Program-made: the position numbers and the translations under genes
Part shown: positions 21,820 to 33,518 of the stretch, piece by piece
Layout of the letters: each line of letters starts with the position of its first letter
Numbering within the stretch: position 1 is the first letter of the stretch
Assembly: GCF_945859685.1 (NCBI RefSeq)
Contig: NC_079147.1
Coordinates: forward strand, 149,878,645-149,942,644
From: Eupeodes corollae
Lineage: Eukaryota > Arthropoda > Insecta > Diptera > Syrphidae
DNA: 64,000 bases
Direction of reading: 5' to 3'
Notes under the pieces: generated by a model
What the model was told of the DNA's origin: nothing
Database searches by the model: none
The model's input: only the letters and a program-made list of their open reading frames with translations

Positions 21820-23435
21820 TTTAATTATTAAAAACCCGTGTACTCAGCACTGTATTTGGTGCTTGAAAAAAGTTTACAAATTTTAAAGAAAAATTACTTT
21901 TCTGAAATGACTTTTTTTACTTTCTGTCCTCTATCTCCAAAAAAGTAGAGTGTATGTTACACATTGCAACAATTTTGGGGAAGTATATCACCATTGGTCC
22001 TATAAAAACAGGTATAATCACGAAAAAGCGGTATTACCGATTTTTGGTGCTCCATATCATATATCACATGCGCGAGCATTTATAAGACTTCTTAAACAAT
22101 ATTTAGAACACAAATAGCGAGGTTTAAACAAATTTCTAGCTTACTATCTCTCATACCGAGATGAAATCCTTATTTTATTGGACTACTTCTGAAGTTTGTC
22201 TTTAAAGCCGCAAGAATAAATGTACCTAACCTTGTGATTGACATTTAAAACGTTTTGACGTATGTACATTTTAAAATAATAATTTTAAATTGAAACACAT
22301 TTTCCAATATTCTAGATATTGAATTGTAACTTAGAGACTAAAGATTTTTCCCAGTGTAGGCTTTTGTTCCAAACAACTCTGTAGGTCCTATTTTTCCCTA
22401 CTACTTTTTGAAAAAGGAAATACAAGAAAAACTATGATAGACGTGCACAAGCAATTCCGTCAAAGTTCAGTATGAGATAGACTTCTTGAAATTAAAAAAA
22501 AAACGGATCTTTTTGCTGAATATACTTTTCATGTTAGAAGGATGTTTGTGTGTCAGTATTAAATTTTGTTTGTTAGATATTTTTATTAAATGAAAACTAG
22601 ATGATTCAAAAATCATTTGTAAACAACTACTACACACATACATACCTAAATATGTATGTAAATATGCATAACTTAATTTTCATAGAAACTATACCCTTCT
22701 AAAAAGTAATTGTGGTTATATTTCACAACATTTTAAACTTTAACTCTGAAGAATATAGCTATAAACAAACCTATGTAAGTATATATTCATAACATAATTA
22801 ATTTAGTTATATTTGATGAAAAAATATATAATTTTGACAACAAAAGTTCTTGCTATTTCGAAAGTTTTATAATTGAAAGAAATATTATGTGTAGCTACAT
22901 ATTTTAAGTTGATTAAATAAAATAAAATAACTGGCCTCGGATGAATATAATTTTCATTTCATTAAAAATGCGAAAACCTGCCTATAGAAAGTATATGAAT
23001 GCCGAATTTGAGCTGAGGATAAATACAGTGTAAATTATGATTAAGACCATGTTAATGAAATGGTGAATATATTAAAAAGAAACATATTCGTAGCCAGTAT
23101 TCAATATCATTTAGATTAACTTATAGATATATGCATACGTTTTTGCATACGGTTTAATGTTTTTTTTTAATTTGTTTGTAACTTGAAAATAAAAGTTTTA
23201 TTTTTCTAGGGTTATAATGAAAAAATACACTGTTTCCTGTGAGCTCAAATTCGGTCTATAGAAATGAAGGACAAAAATACATTCGATATTATTCACTATT
23301 TCGAAAAAGGGAAATATTTCGTCAAAAACTCATTTAATTTGACATGAAAAGAATATAATGCTCTCCTTTCTTCTTTCTGGTTTAAGTGGCACTTAACATT
23401 CCGTGTAGCCACTTTGAATGAAAGTTTATGGGTAT
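21820..23435. other. AT-rich DNA, no gene seen
   Basis: About 1.6 kb without credible coding sequence. It has short ATAC/TATG tracts near 22630-22670 and otherwise nothing recognised. Confidence 0.55.
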
Positions 23436-23661
23436 AGAAATTCGAATGTCCAATTGAAAATGTTGACATTTCTCGACGTTTCAAGGTCCCTAGAGTCAAA
23501 ATAAAAGATTTTAAGAACGTCCGTACGTTCGAGAGGTTTTTTTTGTCGTTCATATCTCAAAACCCAGTAGAGATATCGATTTCAAATAAATTTTGTTACA
23601 CAGATAATAATGCAGCAAGATTCAGAGAGTTCTCTCAAGAAAATTGCGTGGGTGTTTTTTC
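23436..23661 (-). repeat. AT3 repeat, 3'-end fragment (~225 bp)
   Basis: Reverse-complement match to the last ~225 bases of the AT3 elements, including the segment seen on plus at about 20270-20520 (ACCTTGAAACGTCGAGAAAT, inverted). The part of the family upstream of this is absent. It abuts LOA-1 copy 2. Confidence 0.8.
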
Positions 23662-23667
23662 AGAGGC

Positions 23668-24240
23668 AATACTCCCACTTTCGTCTTTCCGAGCTCGGAA
23701 AATTATAATGGATGGGAGAATGTGCTTGATAACTTTAGTAAACAACCGTAATTTATTAGTGGAGAATTGGAGAGTTTCCCCTTTGAATTCGTTTTCGGAT
23801 AACAAGTGGATTCTTTTTCAAATTAATTTCGAGTCGAAAGACTCCAAAAGAAATGACTATACGAAATTCAGTCAAATTGCGAATTCAAAACTAAGAAACT
23901 TATCGAATCTCACTGAATCGATAGGAGACCTTGTATAAAAGGTGAAAACCTTTGAAACTTCTATAAGTAAAGCTTTTAGAGTCTCTTCCACAGTTAAATA
24001 TAGTCGTAAAACCCTTCCTTCTTGGTGGAATGAAGAACTGTCGAGTCTTAGGAAAATGACGAGGACAATTTTCAATATCTGCCACAAACATAAGTTTTAC
24101 CAACCGTATTACAAACAAGCCCTGTCATCAGCCAAAAGACAAGGCTGGAGAGAATACTGTCAATCAATCGAAGACATAAAGACTCCGCAAGGCTCAGCAA
24201 AGTTTTATCGAAGGAACATTGTAATTCTTCATTTCTAAAA
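23668..24240 (+). pseudogene. LOA-1 copy 2: endonuclease end and pre-RT spacer
   Basis: The first part reads, with a frame change, as the end of an endonuclease (NTPTFVFPSSENYNGWENVLD, then NNRNLLVENWRVSPLNSFSDNKWILF at about 23745-23820). The N-terminal catalytic half is missing, so this copy is also 5' truncated. The spacer has SRKTLPSWWNEELSSLRKMTRTIFN (about 24005-24080) and ALSSAKRQGWREYCQSIED (about 24122-24176), shared with copy 1. Confidence 0.7.
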
Positions 24241-24405
24241 AAGCCTGATGGGACGTGGACAGCCTCTCCAGCCGAATCTCTTGAGCTACTGATGAAGACG
24301 CACTTTCCGGGTTGCGAAAGTGATAACACCGAATCGCTTGAAACCACAGAGTTAAACGTAGCTCATATGTAGCAAGTCAATTCCGTTATAACCAGAGAAA
24401 ATATT

Positions 24406-25290
24406 TTGTGGGCCTTCATAATTTTTTCACCATATAAATCCCCAGACATGGATGGCATACTGCCAGTTATGCTTCAAAAGTTGCATGATGTGGCAGCTCG
24501 ATGGCTGGAACAAATTTTCAAAGGATGTCTCCTTCTCAAACATGTGCCCATGTCGTGGAGACAGGTCAAAGTAGTTTTTATCCTGAAAGTGGGTAGGCGA
24601 GGTCACAAATCCGCGAAGTATTTCAGACCAATAAGCTTAACATATTTTGTGCTTAAAACCTAAGAGCGCATTCTTGATTAACATATTAGAGAAATCCTAG
24701 TTGGACGACCTCTCGAAATCTCTCAGCATGCTTATCTTAAGGGCAAATCTACGGAGACTGCCCTCCATGAGGTAGTGCATACTGTAGAACAAACAATCCA
24801 TTATAAAGAATTTACTCTTGCCACCTTCCTTGACTTAGAAGGTGCTTTTAACAACGTCCTTACCGAACCCATAGAAGAATCGCTTGTTAAGTTCGGTGTA
24901 GAAGACTTCATTCAAGAATGGATTATTTCCATGATCAGTGGTAGGAAGATTCGAGACACTCTAAGCAATACAATCGCAACAAAACACGTGAGTAGAGGAA
25001 CACCCCAGGTTGGTGTCCTTTCGTTTCTTCTATGGCTTCTGGTCATGGATACAATTCTCGTTAAATTAGACAGATGTGGAGTGAAGGCGGTAGCTTATGC
25101 GGATGATTTGGTGCTATTAGTGTCAGGTAAGTACATCTCTGTGATTAGTGAAATTACGGAGTCAGCTTTGAAGAAAGTTAGCAGCTGGGCCACGAGTTGT
25201 GGACTAGGAGTTAACCAAAGTAAAACTATACTGTTACTCTCTACCACCAAAACTAAAGTGCCGCCCTTCGCGCTACCTCGACTCAACGGT
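24406..25290 (+). pseudogene. LOA-1 reverse transcriptase, copy 2
   Basis: Blocks: SPYKSPDMDGILPVMLQKLHD (about 24427-24490), RWLEQIFKGCLLLKHVPMSWRQVKVVFILKVG (about 24500-24595, partly missing from copy 1), KYFRPISLTYFVLKT then a TAA stop at 24661-24663, and from 24775 LATFLDLEGAFNNV, TPQVGVLSFLLWLLVMDTILVKL (family has TPQGSVLSP; here Gly and Ser are changed) and AYADDLVLLVSGKY. The catalytic YADD is intact. A TAA at about 25291 ends the open stretch; coding continues in frame from 25303. Confidence 0.8.
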
Positions 25291-25302
25291 TAAATCCTAT
25301 CA

Positions 25303-26418
25303 TTGTCTTCCAGTGCAAATTATTTGGCAGTTATACTCGACCCTAAAATAAACTGGAAACTAAATATTGAAGTACGGGTTAAGAAGGCCTGTGTTGCCTA
25401 CTACGCCTGCATCAAAACTTTCGGCAAAAAGTGGGGACTTCAGTCGAAGATGATTTTATGGACGTACACAGCCGTAGTACGTCCAATCTTAACATATGGG
25501 TCGATTGTGTGTCGGCCAGCTCTTAGCAAAGCCTATAATATTGATAAGCTAAAGAAGGTTGTGAGAACAGCTTGCGTGGGCACCACAGGGGTCATGCGTA
25601 CTTGCGCAACGGCCGCCTTTAACGTTATTTTGGATCTTCTACCAATCGACCTTTTTATTAAATACATAGTTTCCTGCAGCGCTATTAGGCTGAAGGAATC
25701 AAACAGCTGGTTGTCAAAACCTTATGGTCACAGCAACACAACGAAATTAATTCCGTCAGGTATTATCTTGGTAGACACTGACTACTGCACTCCTATTTTG
25801 AGCCTTAGTAAGGGTTTTAAGGTTATTTTCCCATCGAGAGAAGATTTTGAGGATGACATCGTGTCGATAGGTTTCGACACAACCATCTTTACTGACGGCT
25901 CAAAGATGGAGTGCGGAGTTGGTTCTGGGAGCTTTTCTGAGTCCCTAAATGTAGCTAAATCCTTTAGGCTACCTCACTTTGCTAGCGTTTTAAAGGCTGA
26001 ACTGCTGCCAATAAGGGAGGCTTGTAAGATACTTAAACAAAGCAACTGCATTATATCTAGGAAGGTATGGCCCACCTATAACAAAACCCGTACAAACGAT
26101 CTTCTATGCAGGCCAAGGCAAGACATAGCCAGGATTGTTGCTATTTGTACCGGACATTGGCCTATAGGAGTTCATGCAGAGAAGTTGGGTATCTCCTACA
26201 ACACCTTTTGCCGTAGTTGTAGTGACCAAAGAGAAAGTAAAACGATAATCCATTTCCTCTGCAAATGTCCTGCTTTGGCAAACACTAAAATGAAATACTT
26301 TGGAAGAGCATTCTTTCACGAACTTGATGAGCTATCTGAGACAAAGATTAGAGACATAATCTTTTTTCTCAATGCGACAAAATGGCTCTATCATAATCGC
26401 TATAAGTCTTCTCTATAA
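25303..26418 (+). pseudogene. LOA-1 copy 2: RT thumb, truncated RNase H, C-terminus
   Basis: An open stretch of 371 codons. It starts in the RT thumb (YLAVILDPKINWKLNIEVRVKKACVAYYACIKTFGKKWGL), passes VRPILTYGSIVCRPALSKAYN, and reaches RNase H with TDGSKMECGVGSG (about residues 198-210) and ELLPIREACKILKQS. The domain then stops and jumps to NCIISRKVWPTYNKTRTNDLLCRPRQD, so the second aspartate block and the WVPG block are missing. The C-terminal part has a Cys/His-rich segment (FCRSCSDQRESKTIIHFLCKCPAL), which copy 1 lost. The RNase H deletion keeps the frame, so this is one protein-length ORF but lacks catalytic residues. Confidence 0.8.
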
Positions 26419-26530
26419 ATCTTTCCTTTTCTATCACAGATCAAACGAGTTTTTGGTATCAAAACGGCGCACTATAGCGCTAATTAGATCTCAGGCTAGG
26501 TTGCATTGAGATCGCCATTTCTACCTACCT

Positions 26531-27102
26531 ATCCTTTCAAAAAAAAATTAAATCTACAAGAAATAGTACTCAAATTTTGTAAAAATTGATGTTCTCGATA
26601 TCTTTCAAATTAATTTCATTCATCCAATTTGTAAAAATTTAAGAAATGCTACTAAAATTGGTAAAAATTTGTTTTATTTATTTGAAAAATATTATTATTA
26701 AAATAAATATATAACTAACAATAAATTTGTAAAATGTTTCAAATTTGAATATTATTTATTCCTTATTTTCTTCTTATCTTTATACAAAATTTGTAGCAAG
26801 ATTACGGACTTGGCATATTTTTCTGTCTGTCCGAATTTTGTATATATCAAACACTTGAGATATATTAAAATATCAATGTATGCAACATTCGCTATTTCAC
26901 TGCGTTAAGGTTGTGTGTTGTTATGTTCCAATAACATTCTGTGCTGAAATGGGATCATGCATAGGTATTTGTATTTTCAATTTGACATTACCCCATCATT
27001 ATCTTCCATCAAGAACTATTTGAGATGTTTTTGCTTAATCGAAAAATAATACTGTCTCTACTTGATTTGAAAGTCAAGAGATTAAAACTAAAAGAAAAAC
27101 GA
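26531..27102. other. AT-rich DNA, no gene seen
   Basis: About 570 bp between LOA-1 copy 2 and an AT3 element. No coding sequence or shared repeat was recognised. Confidence 0.55.
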
Positions 27103-28375
27103 GGCTGCGATGCGACCCACACTAATAACTTCCCATCCCGTCTGTCGATTTGTCTTGCTTAAAAGTTTGTCTATATGTACTCGTATCAATTTTTACCAAA
27201 TTCGCGTACTATTTTTTATTAAAAAACGGACTGTTGGATTTTTATATAAAAATTACTGAATATCGAAAACAATATTTTCTGTGAAACAAAAAAAGTTTGA
27301 AGCCAATATTTTTAATTTTCGAAAAGCTATTCGAGTCCAAAGTAAATTTTTGTTTAGGTTTTTTATTTTTTTGTAAAAAAACTGTCAATTCGATTTTTCT
27401 TAAAATTTTTCAGAATGTTGAAAACAATATTTCTTATAAGTTAAAATTAGTTGTAAGCCATAATCTCAAATTTTTGTAAAGATATTTGAGTCGAAATTAA
27501 TTTTTTAACAACTTTAAGTAATGTTTTCTTATATGTTTTTATTTTTATTGCAGTCGGAAGTAAATTTTTACCAAGTTTTAGATTTTTTTTAGAGTTTTAT
27601 TTTTTGTAAAAAACTGTCAATTCGATTTTTTTCAAAATTTAACTTAATGTTACATCAATATTTTTTGAAAGATAAAAGTAGTTTAAATCCAATATCTACA
27701 ACTTTTGAGAAGATATTTGATTCGAAAATCATGTTTTACCAACTTTTATACATTTTTTGTTTTAGGTTTTTATTTTTTTTTTGTAAAAAAAGCTGTCAAT
27801 TCGATTTTTCTTAAAATTTGTCTTATTGTTAAAAACAATCGTTGCACAAAATTGTTTTGGAGCTGAAATCATATTTTAATCGTAAAATTTTGGAGGTGAC
27901 AAATTTTTTTTTCGGTTTTTTCGATTTACAAAAAAACCATTAAATGGATTTTTTTTCCAAAAATATACTTCTTTGATATCAAGTTACAATATATTATATA
28001 AAATTTAATTCAAGCCTCTAGCGTTTTTGGTTCGTAAGATATTTAGGGTTAACCAAAACTTTCACCTTTTTTTCAAACTGCTATGGTAAAAAAAACACCC
28101 ACTCAATTTTCTTGAGAGCCCTTTCTGCATATTTCTGCCTTATTATCTGTATAACAAAATTTATTTGAATTTGATATCTCTTCTGGTTCTTGAGCTATGG
28201 ACGACGAAAAAAACGTAGCGAACGTACTGACGTATGACCGTGCGTACACACGCACGCACAGACATCTTTTTAAAAATCTTTTTATTTCGACTCTAGGGAC
28301 CTTGAAACGTTGAGAAATGTCAAAACTTTTAATTTGACAAATCGGACCCATTACAATAACTTCCTATGGGATGTT
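27103..28375 (+). repeat. AT3 element, full-size copy 2
   Basis: Aligns with copy 1 at 19131-20556 from the GAGGCTG(C/G)GATGCGACCC start to the ACTTCCTATGGGATGTTA end, and is about 150 bp shorter because fewer internal ~165-bp units are present (markers near 27370, 27600 and 27780). The 3' third is highly similar to copy 1. It shows no ORF that aligns as a protein between copies. Two copies with the same two ends define the family's unit. Confidence 0.78.
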
Positions 28376-28639
28376 AAAAAAGGTGAAGGTAAGCAAAACA
28401 AGGTTTCAATCAATTTTAAAGTCTTAAAAGTAATATTGGGTATGTTTTTGTGTATCATAAGTTCAAAAATCATATACTTTTATTGAATTCAAACTAAAAC
28501 AAGGAGAGGGTCAACTATTTTTCAAGGTAAGATGAAGATTAACATCCAAACAATATAAAATGCAAATGGCCGAGGTCAGTTCAAAATTTCAGAATTTAGA
28601 GGAAATGGTGGAACATCTCCTATGCCATCTTGCTCTAGA

Positions 28640-29456
28640 TCAAGTTTCATCACAGATGACGGTAAATAAGCACATCATCATACTTTTAACGAATTTGATG
28701 CTCTGTCCGACCCAATTCAAAGAATTGTTGCCCATTATCCTCACACTGAAATCGTCATTGTTGGCAAATTTAATGTACACAATTCTTCTTGGCTTCGCTT
28801 TTCTGGCCAGTCAACACCCGAAAAAGGTATGTTTAAGTCTGTGCTGAGTAATCCAGCTTGTTGACGAGTCAACTCGAATTCCTGACATTGCTGGTCAATC
28901 CACCAACACCCTAGCCTTGTTTCTTACTTCTGACCTTAATAAATACACAATCAGTGGTTTACCGCCTCTAGGCACATAAGACCGTTGTATCGGATCTGCA
29001 AATCCAGCTAAAAAAAAAACTCCTAAGAGAACCTTTTGGCAGTATGGGTAAGACAACTGGGATTTAATGAATTCTTTAGTAACTTTAACTATATAGTGAC
29101 GTGGATTCCAGAGCAGATATGATTACAAATTTAATTCTTTGGGGAATGAGAAGTTTTATTCCGAATAGAGTAATATCTTTTAACCCAAGGAAAACTCATG
29201 GTTTGATTCAAAGATGGAAGTTTCCGGATTATTATAAAGCCAACCCAACTGAAGAAAACCGGAATAAGCTCAAACAAGCTATAGAAAGACCTGCAATGGT
29301 CAAATTCCACAAACCAAAATCCATACGAGAGCTCGATTGATAAAGCCAATGGAATGCATTACCCAACTCAGTTGTTCCTCTTAAATCCTTCCCTATTTAC
29401 CTAACAACCGCACTGTGCTTTAACGTAAACGTTTTAAGGGTAGTAATATCCCCTTG
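28640..29456 (+). mobile_element. LINE-F copy 1 (RT deleted)
   Basis: Part of a Jockey-superfamily LINE. 28690-28860 reads NEFDALSDPIQRIVAHYPHTEIVIVGKFNVHNSSWLRFSG, the GDFN block of the endonuclease with Asp changed to Lys. 28880-28980 carries further endonuclease sequence in shifted frames. 29101-29340 is the spacer before RT (FNPRKTHGLIQRWKFPDYYKANPTEENRNKLKQ). The RT is absent. The segment then passes to a 3'-end-like stretch ending AAGGGTAGTAATATCCCCTT (about 29435-29455), which also occurs inverted at the 3' end of the LINE-F copy at 63361. The copy is thus internally deleted and is directly followed by RTE-1 copy 2. Confidence 0.65.
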
Positions 29457-31525
29457 GAATAATTCCCGAGATGGAATCAACGGTGGCGTCTACAGTTCCA
29501 GTAAGGTTGAACTACTTAGTGAACACCTTCTTCGTTTTATTCGGAGCCCAGGCCTGTAAGGAGCGGTTTTATCCTGCTCCCCATCCTTGGAGTTATACTT
29601 AGGATCTGGCCCTCCAGGTTGGAGGTTGTGCGTCGGGGTGACTTCCTGGCCACGTAAAAGCTTTCGTAGTTGCGAAGCACCAGCAAGCCTCGGATACGGA
29701 TGGATTTACTGTTGACAACCAACGCAAACGAATAAAGGACAACGAACTTCGGATATGCACGTGGAATATAAGGTCCCTTAACAGACCACGTGCGGCCGAA
29801 AAATTAGCGGAGGCCCTAGACCGATATAAAGCAGATATCACCGCCATCCAGGAAATACGATGGGATGGGCCGGGCAAAAAGAGGATGAAAAACTGCGATA
29901 TTTACTATGGTGACTGCTACCACGAAAACCAACAGCGTTTATTTGGATGCGGCTTCGTCATTGGAGTCAGACTTAGGCAAGAAGTCTTGAGCTACAAGTG
30001 CATCAATGAGCGCCTCATGACCATACGCCTCATGACCATAATTCGGCAACATTAGTCTGATATGCGCGCACACCCCCACAGAAGAGAAAGACGACAACAC
30101 CAAAGATATGTTCTTCGAGCTTCTAGACAAAACATATGAGAAGTGCCCTAGCTACGATATTAAAATAGTATACTGGGCGATTTTAATGCCAAGCTAGGAA
30201 GGGAAGACATCTTTGGTGGAATAATCGGGAAGAACAGCCTGCACGACAACACTTCCGACAATGGATTCAGGCTCATAGATTTTGCTGCGGGGCGAAACGT
30301 CATGGTAGCCAGTAGAAATATCTCGAAGAACGAAAGATTTTTAATGACCAGCAGTATGGCTTTCGTAAAAGTGGGTCCACTAGTGATCTCATGGTTTATC
30401 TCACACAGTGGAACAAATCTTTACATCATTTTGGAGAAAGTAAGATTATTGCACTTGATATTTCAAAAGCATTTAATAGAGTTTGACATCAAGCTCTCTT
30501 ATTGAAAATTCGTGCTTTTAATATTGATTAATCTCTTCTTGTTTGGATAGAAACTACCTTTCGAAACGCTCAATACATTTTGTATTCGATGGTTTCAAAT
30601 CTGAAACTCATGAAATATTTGCTGATGTTTCCAGGGCTCCGTTTTGTCTCCGACTCTCTTCCCTATATTCATAAACAATCTCTTGTCTGTCACTTTTAAT
30701 CCATTAAATTATTTCGCTGACGACAGTGCCCTCAGCTTTTCACACTCGTTTCTAGATTCACATCATTGCCCTTCGGATGTGAAGGAATTAAAAACCGTTC
30801 AGAATTGAATGCTTCAAAAACTAAATGATGTCTCCTGTCGATAAAGCGTAACCCACCCTCGATGATGCTATCCATGAGCGGCACTTGCATCAAGGAAATT
30901 TATCATTTTTCAGTACTCGGTATGCGTATCACAGATCACCTCTTATGGAACGATCACATATTCGATATTGCCAAAAACGCTGCAAGGTGCTTAAGATTTC
31001 TCTTTCGGTCAAAACATGAACATCGACAGACGTATAACTAAATTCAAACGAAAAATAGCTCTTGCTAGCTGCTGTTTTTTGGGCTAAGCAAGCAATTGAG
31101 TAACAAAGCCTCTCTGGAGGGACCAAAGTGTCGCCATATAAGACCCTCATCCCGTCCTGCTATACGGTGCAGAAGCATGGACTATGACAAAAGCGGATGA
31201 AAGCACCTTGGGTCGTTTCGAGAGAAAAGTTCTTCGTGTGATCTACGATTTCGTACACATAGAAGGGGAGTGGAGGAGAAGATGGAACGACGAGCTGTAC
31301 CGGCCTTAGAAGGGTAAAAGTCTAATGAAAAGGCCAATATGGCAGGGTCCTGAAGAGCGCAATTGAATGTTCCGGCCCGGAGTGTCGCAGTAGAGGAAAA
31401 CCGCGGATCAGGTGACTCCCACAAGTGAAAAGTGACATTACCCAACTTCGAGCGCGAAAGTGGAGACATTTAGCTAGGGACCAAGCTACATGAAGAAGTT
31501 TGTTGGGTGAGGCCCTAGTTCGGGA
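29457..31525 (+). mobile_element. RTE-1 copy 2, mosaic with LINE-F
   Basis: Starts with the 5' block GAGATGGAATCAACGGTGGC (also at 9499) and runs through the endonuclease, with CTWNIRSLNRPRAAEKLAEALDRYKADITAIQEIRWDG at about 29756-29868 and GDCYHENQQRLFGCGFV at about 29910. Near 30302, after the codons for MVAS, RTE-1 sequence stops and LINE-F RT begins. LINE-F ends near 31014 and RTE-1 resumes with the part after its own RT core (KTLIPSCYTVQKHGL, then VRPL-like C-terminal blocks) to about 31525. Its own RT, from the endonuclease end to beyond the YADD block, is gone. The 3' TAAG tail is absent. No frame is continuous. Confidence 0.72.
30303..31014 (+). pseudogene. LINE-F RT block inside RTE-1 copy 2
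   Basis: Reads in mixed frames as LINE-F RT: ISKNERFFNDQQYGFRKSGSTSDLMVYL (about 30315-30400), ESKIIALDISKAFNRV (about 30440-30485), GSVLSPTLF (about 30640), the FADDSALSFSHSFLDSH-type block (about 30710-30765), and IFDIAKNAARCLRFLFR (about 30960-31010). The same order occurs on the minus strand at 60.6-61.4 kb. A stop follows FNRV and indels are present. Flanks on both sides are RTE-1, so this is an internal replacement. Confidence 0.7.
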
Positions 31526-32106
31526 TAAATATTGTTTATTCCAGTGCATTTAATTTTGATAGAAAAGAATATTAAGATTGAGCCCTAAAACAATTTGTTC
31601 TGTAGACACGGTAGCAATAATATTAAAAAGTAACTACTCTGCATATCCGTTGAATTCAAATTTTATTCGAGTTACAAAATATTTTCTTATTGACGTTTAA
31701 ATAAAAATGACACAAGTCTTGAAAATAAATAAATTGTCTCTTTAGACAGTTTTATTGTATTGATTTCCATAAGTATAGCTAAAAGATAAATAAAGCTTAA
31801 TTTCTGATGTAAAAAAGTTAAGTAAGACATTTTATTCAATGAGTAATCTTAAAAGAAAAAGTTCTTCCAAATTTTTTTTATTTGAAGATACACATAATTT
31901 TTTATTTTTATGTACCTGCCTATAGTAATTGAAAAACCAAATCAATCAATAAATTTCAGCTTGTCAGTCATAGATTGATGTATTTATATATGAATAAACC
32001 CATTGGATTTATATTAGACTGATTCAAAAAACGTAAAATGTTTTTTCGTGAGCTTAGCTTTTTATTTAATTTGCTTTACTTTTTAATTCATTTATTTATT
32101 TTCAAA
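31526..32106. other. AT-rich DNA, no gene seen
   Basis: About 580 bp without recognised features between two RTE-1 copies. Confidence 0.55.
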
Positions 32107-32116
32107 AAGATCAACT
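32107..32116 (+). repeat. Target-site duplication, left copy (RTE-1 copy 3)
   Basis: AAGATCAACT, repeated exactly at 33519-33528. It flanks the 3' tail end of RTE-1 copy 3. Confidence 0.7.
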
Positions 32117-33518
32117 TACTTACTTACTTACTTAAGGTGGCGCTACAGTCCGGGGCGGACCTGGGCCTCAACCAACAAGCGTCTCCAGCCAGCTCGGTCC
32201 TAGCTAGCTGTCTCCAGTTTCGCACGCCAAGTTGGTTGAGGTCCTCTCCCACCTGGGTGCGCCACCTGAGTCGCGGTCTTCCTCTACTGCGCCGTCCCTC
32301 GGGATTGGATTCGAAGACCTTCCGGGCTGGAGCGTTGATGTCCATCCGCTCTACATGACCTAGCCATCTAAGCCGTTGGACTTTGATTCTGCTAACTAGG
32401 TCAGTGTCGCTGTACAGCCCGTACAGCTCGTCGTTATATCTTCTCCTCCATTCTCCATCTATGCGTACGGGACCAAAAATCGCCCGAAGAATTTTTCTCT
32501 CGAAGCATCCTAAGACGCTCTCATCTTTCTTTGACAGGGTCCAGGCCTCAGCGCCATAAATGAGAACCGGGATGATGAGTGTCTTATAGATGGTGATTTT
32601 ACATGCTCGAGAGAGGACTTTACTTCTCAATTGCCTTCTAAGTCCAAAGAAGCAGCGATTTGCAAGAGTTATTCTTCGTTTGATTTCAGCGCTGGTGTCG
32701 TTGTCTGCATTAATAGCGGTGCCTAGGTAGACAAAGTCCTTAACTACCTCAAAGTTATAGCTGTCCATGGTGACGTTTTGTCCAAGACGTAGTCGTTCAG
32801 TGTCCTTTTTTGATGACAGCATATACTTGGTCTTGCCCTCATTGACCACTAAACCCATCTTCTTCGCTTCCGTCGCAATGCTCAAAAACGCTCCACTGAC
32901 ATCACGCTTTGATCTTTCAATTATGTCAATATCATCTGCGTATCCGAGTAATTGGATGGATCTTTGGAAGATTGTGCCTCTAGTGTTGACGGTTGAGTTT
33001 TGCACAATTCTTTCCAGAACGATGTTGAAGAAGTAGCATGACAGTGCATCGCCTTGTCTAAAACCTTTTTTGACATCAAATGCATCGGTAAGATCTTTTC
33101 CGACCTTGATAGAGCAGCGTGCATTCTCCATCGTCATTCTGCACAAACGGATAAGTTTGACAGGGATGCCAAAACTAGACATTGCTCGGTAGAGCTCTTC
33201 CCTATAGATGCTGTCATACGCGGCTTTGAAATCGATAAAGAGATGGTGGGTATCGATTTGAAGCTCCTGGGTTTTTTCCAAGATCTGCCGTAGTGTGAAT
33301 ATTTGGTCGATAGTGGACTTTCCTGGTCTGAAACCACACTGATAAGGACCAATCAGGTTGTTGACGAATGGCTTCAGACGTTCACATAATACGGCAGAGA
33401 AGATCTTATACGCAATGTTAAGGAGACTGATGCCTCTGTAGTTGGCGCAGTTTAGAGGGTCTCCTTTCTTATGTATCGGGCACACTATGCTGAGATTCCA
33501 CTCATCGGGCATGCTTTC
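32117..33518 (-). mobile_element. RTE-1 copy 3 (best preserved, 5' truncated)
   Basis: The youngest-looking copy. On the minus strand it begins inside the protein (5' truncated at 33518), contains an open frame of 462 codons, and ends with the (TAAG)n tail at about 32117-32136. An exact 10-bp duplication, AAGATCAACT, lies on both sides. This shows the family's normal insertion form: 5' truncation, simple-repeat 3' tail and a short target duplication. It serves as the reference for the other four copies. Confidence 0.85.
32124..33512 (-). CDS. RTE-1 reverse transcriptase, uninterrupted ORF (partial protein)
   Basis: 462 codons without stop. Order on the protein: CPIHKKGD and NCANYRGISLLNIAYKIFS (residues 11-39), GPYQCGFRPGKSTIDQIFTLRQILEK (55-80), LFIDFKAAYDSIYREEL (91-107, first catalytic Asp), SSFGIPVKLIRLCRMTMENARCSIKVG (112-138), KKGFRQGDALSCYFFNIVLERIV (148-170), GYADDIDII (190-198, catalytic Asp pair), the thumb with LGTAINADNDTSAEIKRRI, IYGAEAWTLSKKDE, then RLRWLGHVERM and GRPRLRW at the C-terminus. 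The last codons run into the 3' tail. The ATG at 33512 is an internal methionine; endonuclease and N-terminus are missing because of 5' truncation, so it is a gene remnant and probably not expressed. Catalytic residues of RT are all present. Confidence 0.8.
   Translation of the reverse strand: MPDEWNLSIVCPIHKKGDPLNCANYRGISLLNIAYKIFSAVLCERLKPFVNNLIGPYQCGFRPGKSTIDQIFTLRQILEKTQELQIDTHHLFIDFKAAYDSIYREELYRAMSSFGIPVKLIRLCRMTMENARCSIKVGKDLTDAFDVKKGFRQGDALSCYFFNIVLERIVQNSTVNTRGTIFQRSIQLLGYADDIDIIERSKRDVSGAFLSIATEAKKMGLVVNEGKTKYMLSSKKDTERLRLGQNVTMDSYNFEVVKDFVYLGTAINADNDTSAEIKRRITLANRCFFGLRRQLRSKVLSRACKITIYKTLIIPVLIYGAEAWTLSKKDESVLGCFERKILRAIFGPVRIDGEWRRRYNDELYGLYSDTDLVSRIKVQRLRWLGHVERMDINAPARKVFESNPEGRRSRGRPRLRWRTQVGEDLNQLGVRNWRQLARTELAGDACWLRPRSAPDCSATLSK

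Larger units (their letters stand above)
23662..26530 (+). mobile_element. LOA-1 copy 2
   Basis: Starts further upstream than copy 1, keeping the end of the endonuclease region, and ends in the same CTAC-rich tail. It keeps the RT segment lost from copy 1 near 5507 and the C-terminal Cys/His region near 26200. It lacks about 275 bp of RNase H: LKQS joins directly to NCIIS at about 26044, where copy 1 has the rest of the domain. A stop at 24361-24369 and a frame change near 24660-24775 also disable it. Over shared parts the two copies are very similar, so the family was active fairly recently by comparison with the other LINEs here. Confidence 0.82.

Noticed and set aside
23543..23938. Apparent single protein of 131 codons
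   Set aside because: It joins an inverted AT3 fragment to LOA-1 endonuclease sequence across an element boundary at about 23661; not a real gene.
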